A DNA stretch of 41,586 bases from positions 1 through 41,586 of the forward strand of contig JAHISB010000009.1 in assembly GCA_018818425.1 (NCBI GenBank). The letters run 5' to 3'. Below the pieces are notes generated by a model. It was given only the letters and a program-made list of their open reading frames with translations, did no database searches and was not told the origin of the DNA. Made by a program: the position numbers and the translations under genes. Every line of letters begins with the position of its first letter. Within the stretch, counting starts at the first letter, position 1. Source of the DNA: Patescibacteria group bacterium. Lineage in GTDB: Bacteria > Patescibacteriota > Patescibacteriia > UBA1558 > UBA10009. Below, piece by piece: positions 37,589-41,586 of this stretch.

Positions 37589-39253
37589 TTAATCACTTAA
37601 TTCAATCATATCTCCCAAGTCATTATTGGATATGCCCAAGCTTTGGTTTCTCATAATGTTATAGGCATCGTCGCCGTCGGCCATATAAGCAACATCCGAA
37701 GTTTCGGGATTGACATAATATGCCTCGCCCCTGGCCTGAACCCGTAAAAGGATTTTGCCTTTTGTTATGTCGCGCAGGTCCTGTCCGGCGGCAGTATTGC
37801 TCATCAAGATAGTAAAGTCGCTTTCCGAAATGCCTAGGCCGGTATCTTCCATAATGCTATAAGCGGCAGGCCCGTCTTTTAGATAATAAAGTTCATCGGA
37901 ATCAGGCGCCACATAATAGGCCTCGCCCGCGCTTTCTACCTGCAACAGTATTCTGCCCTTTAGTCTTTGGATGAGTTTTTGAGCCTGGGGCGTGCCTCTG
38001 AGTTGGTGAATGTGATCCCGAAGACTATCTTGGCTACTATCAGCAGAATCGTCAGAGGCGGTTTGATCGGTAGTATTAGTATTGGAAGAGGTGTCTTCAT
38101 TTATATTGATTTCAATAGGTGTTGCTTCGGGCGTTGCTTCTAAATCAATATAAACTTGCTTGGTCAAAGTATTGTTATTTTCATTGGATTCAGCAACCAC
38201 ATTAAGCGCGCTGATGTCTGTTTCAACCTGAACATTATAATATCCGGATTCAGTAATATTAGAAAAATCTTCCAAGGCCTCGTCATCATGAATACCTAGA
38301 GTTAAATCAGTGCATTCATTTACTTGAAGAATTTGGCCATCAACAATCACATCAATGCTTTTTTCTAAAATGGTAAATTTAGTATGCCAATTCCAAATAT
38401 AGCCAGGATCGGTGGTGCCTAAAGAATTACCCATAACAGCGGCGCCGCGATTACAGACATCAGCAGTGATAACATTTTCATTAGGACCATTAACGGTATT
38501 GCCGCTAAAGTCAGTATAATATTTAATATCTTCCACCACTAAATCGGGTAAATTAGTAACTGGCGCGCTTTCCTTCACCACCTCCGCCACCGCATAGTCG
38601 TTACTGGACCCGTGAATGATGTTTTTTAAAGTTACTTTGATTCTTTCATTATCAATGGTTATGGTATCCGATTCATTAAGGCACATATATCTGGTGGCAT
38701 AGCTGTTATTGACCCAAAATCTGATTCTTTCGTCGCCGCAAGTGGTATAATCGCTCCAGTTGGAAGAAACCGTAATTTTGATATCTAATTGTTCCCCGTC
38801 AACGTTAATGGCTGTGTTTTGATTATTTTTGAATAATTTTTTTTGCGCTTCATAGTCAGCAGTTACGTCCAGTTCTGTACAATGGTAAGTATTAGTTTCA
38901 GTGGAATAGTTGCCTATATTGCCAGCGCTTTGCCAACCATCGATATTTTCCTGGTCATCATACATAGCATATTGGGTGGCAGGATACCATTTTTTACAGT
39001 AAGTGTATTTATCAAGATTAGCGCCGGAAACGCCGTCAGGATCGGTTGACCAGATGTTATCAACTTTATGCTGATTAACCTTACCCCACCAGTAGGCAAT
39101 CTCGTGCTTAAAAGTAGTAGCGCTGGTTGAGTCCGAAGTAGTTGCTTGGACTCTGGGAATTGAATTACCAAAAGATAAAAAAGCTGTCCCTGCTAAGAAA
39201 CATAAGATGAATAGAACAGTCAGCGATTTTTGGTAGATTTTTCTCTTGTTCAT
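37589..39253 (-). CDS. Secreted protein with CARDB-like domain and two C-terminal repeats
   Basis: A 554-residue protein with a signal peptide (KSLTVLFILCFLAGTAFLSF, cleaved near RVQA). The middle (about 245-380) looks like a CARDB beta-sandwich: LPDLVVEDIKYY, VITADVCNRGAA, NVVAESNENNNTLTKQVYID. After an acidic Ser/Thr linker come two copies of a domain of about 60 residues: GRILLQVESAGEAYYVAPDS ... AAYSIMEDTGLGISESDF and GKILLRVQARGEAYYVNPET ... DAYNIMRNQSLGISNNDL. This repeat is familiar from the C-termini of exported Patescibacteria proteins, usually behind peptidases, and may anchor to the cell surface. It has its own terminator. Confidence 0.85.
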   Translation of the reverse strand: MNKRKIYQKSLTVLFILCFLAGTAFLSFGNSIPRVQATTSDSTSATTFKHEIAYWWGKVNQHKVDNIWSTDPDGVSGANLDKYTYCKKWYPATQYAMYDDQENIDGWQSAGNIGNYSTETNTYHCTELDVTADYEAQKKLFKNNQNTAINVDGEQLDIKITVSSNWSDYTTCGDERIRFWVNNSYATRYMCLNESDTITIDNERIKVTLKNIIHGSSNDYAVAEVVKESAPVTNLPDLVVEDIKYYTDFSGNTVNGPNENVITADVCNRGAAVMGNSLGTTDPGYIWNWHTKFTILEKSIDVIVDGQILQVNECTDLTLGIHDDEALEDFSNITESGYYNVQVETDISALNVVAESNENNNTLTKQVYIDLEATPEATPIEININEDTSSNTNTTDQTASDDSADSSQDSLRDHIHQLRGTPQAQKLIQRLKGRILLQVESAGEAYYVAPDSDELYYLKDGPAAYSIMEDTGLGISESDFTILMSNTAAGQDLRDITKGKILLRVQARGEAYYVNPETSDVAYMADGDDAYNIMRNQSLGISNNDLGDMIELSD

Positions 39254-39438
39254 AATTTTTTTGATTAATTAGTTAGATTTAATATATTATATCATATTTT
39301 ATATTATAAGTCAAATAACTAAATTTATTTTTATCCAATTATCAAGGTTTTTAAGCCGTTATTATTTAATTAAGATTATTTCCCTTTTTATATCTATAAA
39401 ACGTTTTTAAAAAGAAAATATTTCATAATCAATAAAAT
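39254..39438. other. A+T-rich spacer, no gene seen
   Basis: About 185 nt of A+T-rich sequence between two minus-strand genes. No strong promoter, terminator or repeat is recognised. Confidence 0.5.
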
Positions 39439-40773
39439 TTAACGAAAATTGGAAATCAGCCACTCAAAAAAAGAAATTCTCTTATTAACATAAATAGTTA
39501 CAACGGTCTCCTGGCACTTGGCTTCGTTATAAATTATTTCTTCTTCAAAATAGTCAGGCCTGGCAGTTAAACTTGCCAGAGATTTTTTAAGTTCATAATA
39601 TTGAGAAGAAGGCAGAGTCAGGATAATGGTCAGATTTTGGGAAGAGGAATAATATTCGGTTATTTCTATGTCTAGACCATCAATCCTGTTATTAAATTGA
39701 TCATCAATTTTGCTTAAGTCGTTGATTTTTAAAATTAATCTGAAGCGGTTCTGGCATTCAGTTTTTTCCTGTCCATTTGCTTGTTCTGCGGGGGCAGCGA
39801 CTCCTAGCTCTGTTATTGAGCCGGCAGATTTTTGGCCAGCGGGCGGAATATTAATATTGGAGTAAGGCTGGCTTGGCGGGGTTGGCGGCGTCATGATTGT
39901 AGACGGCGTTCCTGCTGCTTCCCCGGCCTTGGTTGTTGGGGGCACATCTTCCAGCTTGATATTTTCCGATGGCTGATAGCTTATTTTTATCGGAGCAGTC
40001 AGCGGCGGAACAAGAGCATCGGTTGTTGGAGGCGAGTCAATCAGTTTTTTGACCACAGGTTCCTGATCAGCGGACGGTAATGATTCTGGCAATTTATCGG
40101 CCTCATTTAAAAAAGTGTCAGCAACATCGTTTTCCAATACTAAAGGTTCTGTTGGCTGAAAATCTAAAGAGTATTGATAATCATCCTGTTGCTGGGCCGG
40201 CAGTGAGGGCTGCAGGTTTGGCGCCATCTGTTCATTTTTACCTAATTGTGATTTAATCTCTTCTTTTAATATCTGCTGCTGTTGTTCGGTTAAGGGTTGA
40301 AATAAAATTAGGGGGTTTACAGAGGTTAATTCCAGCAAATCGTTGGGGACTGTTTTATTTTGTATTGCAGATTTGTTTTGAGTAGTTGCGGGGTTTAGTT
40401 TTGCCTTTAGAGCATTATCAGCTATTTTTTTTACCTCTTCTATAATAGCAGTAGCCGTAATCTTAATTTGCCGGTTAACAGCCGGCGCCACGGTGGTTTT
40501 AAGGTATTGGTACGGTTTAATTTCCAGCCCGCTATATTCGGCCGCTTCGGCCAGTATTACCAATAACAAGAGCGCGGCCGGCGCGGTTAACCAAGCCCAC
40601 CTAAGAGAGCATAATTTTTTTACGGGATTTACAAATTGGCTTAGGACCTTGGCCCGAAGCTTATGGGCCAGGGCTAACTTAAAAGCTTGATTGGTTTGCT
40701 GAAGTTGTTGGCCTAGCTGCTGCAAGTCTTTAACTATTAAATCTTCTGTATTTTTTTCGTTTAAAAAATCCAT
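39439..40773 (-). CDS. Membrane protein paired with the second ECF sigma factor, possible anti-sigma factor
   Basis: A 444-residue protein with a cytoplasmic helical N-terminus (1-55), one membrane helix (about 60-82, WLTAPAALLLLVILAEAAEY), a long Pro/Gln/Thr-rich external linker (about 130-320), and a C-terminal domain with two cysteines (CQNRFRLILKI and NEAKCQETVVTIYV). It begins 4 nt after the sigma stop codon. The order (sigma first, membrane protein second) and topology suit an anti-sigma factor that senses the envelope through the external domain. The N-terminal sequence has no zinc motif, so the inference rests on arrangement. Confidence 0.72.
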   Translation of the reverse strand: MDFLNEKNTEDLIVKDLQQLGQQLQQTNQAFKLALAHKLRAKVLSQFVNPVKKLCSLRWAWLTAPAALLLLVILAEAAEYSGLEIKPYQYLKTTVAPAVNRQIKITATAIIEEVKKIADNALKAKLNPATTQNKSAIQNKTVPNDLLELTSVNPLILFQPLTEQQQQILKEEIKSQLGKNEQMAPNLQPSLPAQQQDDYQYSLDFQPTEPLVLENDVADTFLNEADKLPESLPSADQEPVVKKLIDSPPTTDALVPPLTAPIKISYQPSENIKLEDVPPTTKAGEAAGTPSTIMTPPTPPSQPYSNINIPPAGQKSAGSITELGVAAPAEQANGQEKTECQNRFRLILKINDLSKIDDQFNNRIDGLDIEITEYYSSSQNLTIILTLPSSQYYELKKSLASLTARPDYFEEEIIYNEAKCQETVVTIYVNKRISFFEWLISNFR

Positions 40774-40777
40774 ATAG

Positions 40778-41362
40778 TTATTTTATCTTTTGATGATAGA
40801 CAATTTTTAATTTTCTTAAACTGCGGTGAAGCTTAACACCCACGGTATTACTGGACAGTTTAAGAATTTTTGCTATTTCCTGATAGCTTTTATGTTGAAA
40901 ATATTTTAAAATAATTAAATTTTGTTCGTCAGCAGACAGTTTTTTTATAGTTTGATAAAGTTCGGTGATTCTTCCCCGCTGTTCTAAGTCGGACTCGGCA
41001 CTGTCCGCCGATGTTTGCTGGCTGATTAGCAAGTTTAAATTTTCATCCTCGGTTAAAATAATTCTGTTATTTTTTCGGAAATGGGAATTAAGGTTATTAA
41101 TAGCTATGCGATACAACCAGGCCCCAAAAGAAACATTACGCCATTTAAAATTGTGAATTTTTTCCAGGGCGTTTAAAAAAGTTTGGGAGGTTATGTCTTC
41201 GGCCAGCTCTTTTTGTCCGCAGCGAGCTAAAAGAAAGTTGTAGATTTTCTCAAAATACAGCTCGTAGAGCTGGTTAAAATCTTGGGGGTTTCTTTTGGCT
41301 TTTTCCACTAAGCGCTGCTCTAACTCTAAATTAGCCATAGCTTTAAAGTACTCTCTCCTCAT
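40778..41362 (-). CDS. ECF-type RNA polymerase sigma factor (second copy)
   Basis: A 194-residue protein. Region 2 is about 28-95 (LYELYFEKIYNFLLARCGQKELAEDITSQTFLNALEKI ... FGAWLYRIAINNLNSHFRK), region 4 about 140-190 (LSADEQNLIILKYFQHKSYQEIAKILKLSSNTVGVKLHRSLRKLK). It differs clearly from the sigma at 6796, so the two respond to different signals. The start could be Met9 (MANLELEQ), which would make the AGGAGAG in the first codons a distant ribosome binding site. It is cotranscribed with the membrane protein that follows. A promoter is seen at 41436-41407. Confidence 0.92.
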   Translation of the reverse strand: MRREYFKAMANLELEQRLVEKAKRNPQDFNQLYELYFEKIYNFLLARCGQKELAEDITSQTFLNALEKIHNFKWRNVSFGAWLYRIAINNLNSHFRKNNRIILTEDENLNLLISQQTSADSAESDLEQRGRITELYQTIKKLSADEQNLIILKYFQHKSYQEIAKILKLSSNTVGVKLHRSLRKLKIVYHQKIK

Positions 41363-41406
41363 TAATATAACGTTTATTTATTTAAAATATTACGTAGCTG
41401 AGCATA

Positions 41407-41436
41407 TATTTAAATATATTTGGGAGTATTTGTCAA
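41407..41436 (-). promoter_or_regulatory. Promoter for the second ECF operon
   Basis: TTGACA (41436-41431), 18 nt, TAAATA (41412-41407) on the minus strand; start of transcription near 41400, 38 nt before the first ATG. Confidence 0.6.
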
Positions 41437-41493
41437 TCAACTTACACTTGAGTTCAAGAAACTAGCGCAAATACCCTGATCAGCCTATATTCT

Positions 41494-41586
41494 ATGAATA
41501 TGACTAAAAAATATTGCCGTTTAACCTTTACTGAAAGGGAAGAAATCAGCAAGGGGATATTTGCTAAAGAAAGCTTTTCGGAAATA
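41494..41586 (+). CDS. IS30-family transposase, N-terminal fragment cut by the window end
   Basis: The frame opens at 41494 (MNMTKKYC) or 41500 (MTKKYC) and runs to the edge. The 31 visible residues (CRLTFTEREEISKGIFAKES, FSEI) match the first helix-turn-helix of IS30-type transposases (LTFEER...I..LL..G.S..EIA). The rest, including the DDE domain, is outside the window, so completeness and the inverted repeats cannot be judged. Confidence 0.75.
   Translation, partial: MNMTKKYCRLTFTEREEISKGIFAKESFSEI

Noticed and set aside
41400-41586. Complete insertion sequence
   Set aside because: Only the first 31 codons of the transposase are visible, and no inverted repeat can be confirmed without its other end.

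Overview
The window looks like chromosome from a Candidate Phyla Radiation (Patescibacteria) bacterium of the Parcubacteria/Falkowbacteria kind. The signs are a 23S rRNA gene broken by a group I intron with a LAGLIDADG endonuclease and swollen by repeats, A+T-rich low-complexity spacers, acidic tails on ribosomal proteins, several small membrane proteins, and a secreted protein with the twin C-terminal repeat often seen in this group. The phylum call is inference; no 16S is present.

Layout. 1-4140 (minus): 23S rRNA, cut at its 3' side by the window edge, with a 996-nt intron, two repeat insertions and a consensus promoter near 4600. 4744-7362 (minus): two small envelope proteins and an ECF sigma/membrane partner pair. 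7442-10409 (plus): promoter, long structured leader, then rny-ymdB-hup. 10573-12830 (minus): C39-like peptidase and FN3/calcium-repeat exported protein. 13034-15286 (minus): rpsP-khpA-trmD and a QueD-like gene. 15491-18121 (minus): an SMC protein without a visible hinge. 18301-22304: membrane protein, a candidate structured ncRNA (19969-20350) with its own promoter and terminator, dksA-like gene, lspA and a trypsin-like protease. 22744-26039: comM, a cold-shock gene, and rpsA with a possible -1 frameshift at its end. 26208-34041: a basic hypothetical protein, degenerate MBL-fold protein, gyrA, Nif3-like protein, ruvB and small membrane ORFs. 34390-36862: queH, queA and a YdjM-like membrane protein. 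37114-41362 (minus): a CARDB surface protein and a second sigma/membrane pair. The window ends in the start of an IS30-type transposase.

The strongest theme is small repetitive DNA. At least five palindrome families and several word-like A+T-rich repeats lie between genes, inside the 23S rRNA and its intron, and in frame inside protein genes. queA carries three or four insertions that lengthen the protein from about 340 to 446 residues without breaking it; two encode the same peptide (RQETNKSQ), and two share an SAFA...ATAD...PAD peptide. This resembles the coding palindromic elements of Rickettsia but appears to be a separate, modular, nested set.

Promoters are unusually readable: many fit TTGNNN-17-(TGN)TANNNT, and several place the start codon about 7 nt after the -10 box, which predicts leaderless mRNAs. 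Genes for queuosine (queA, queH), RNA decay (rny), RNA modification (trmD) and envelope sensing (two ECF modules) sit among core housekeeping genes.
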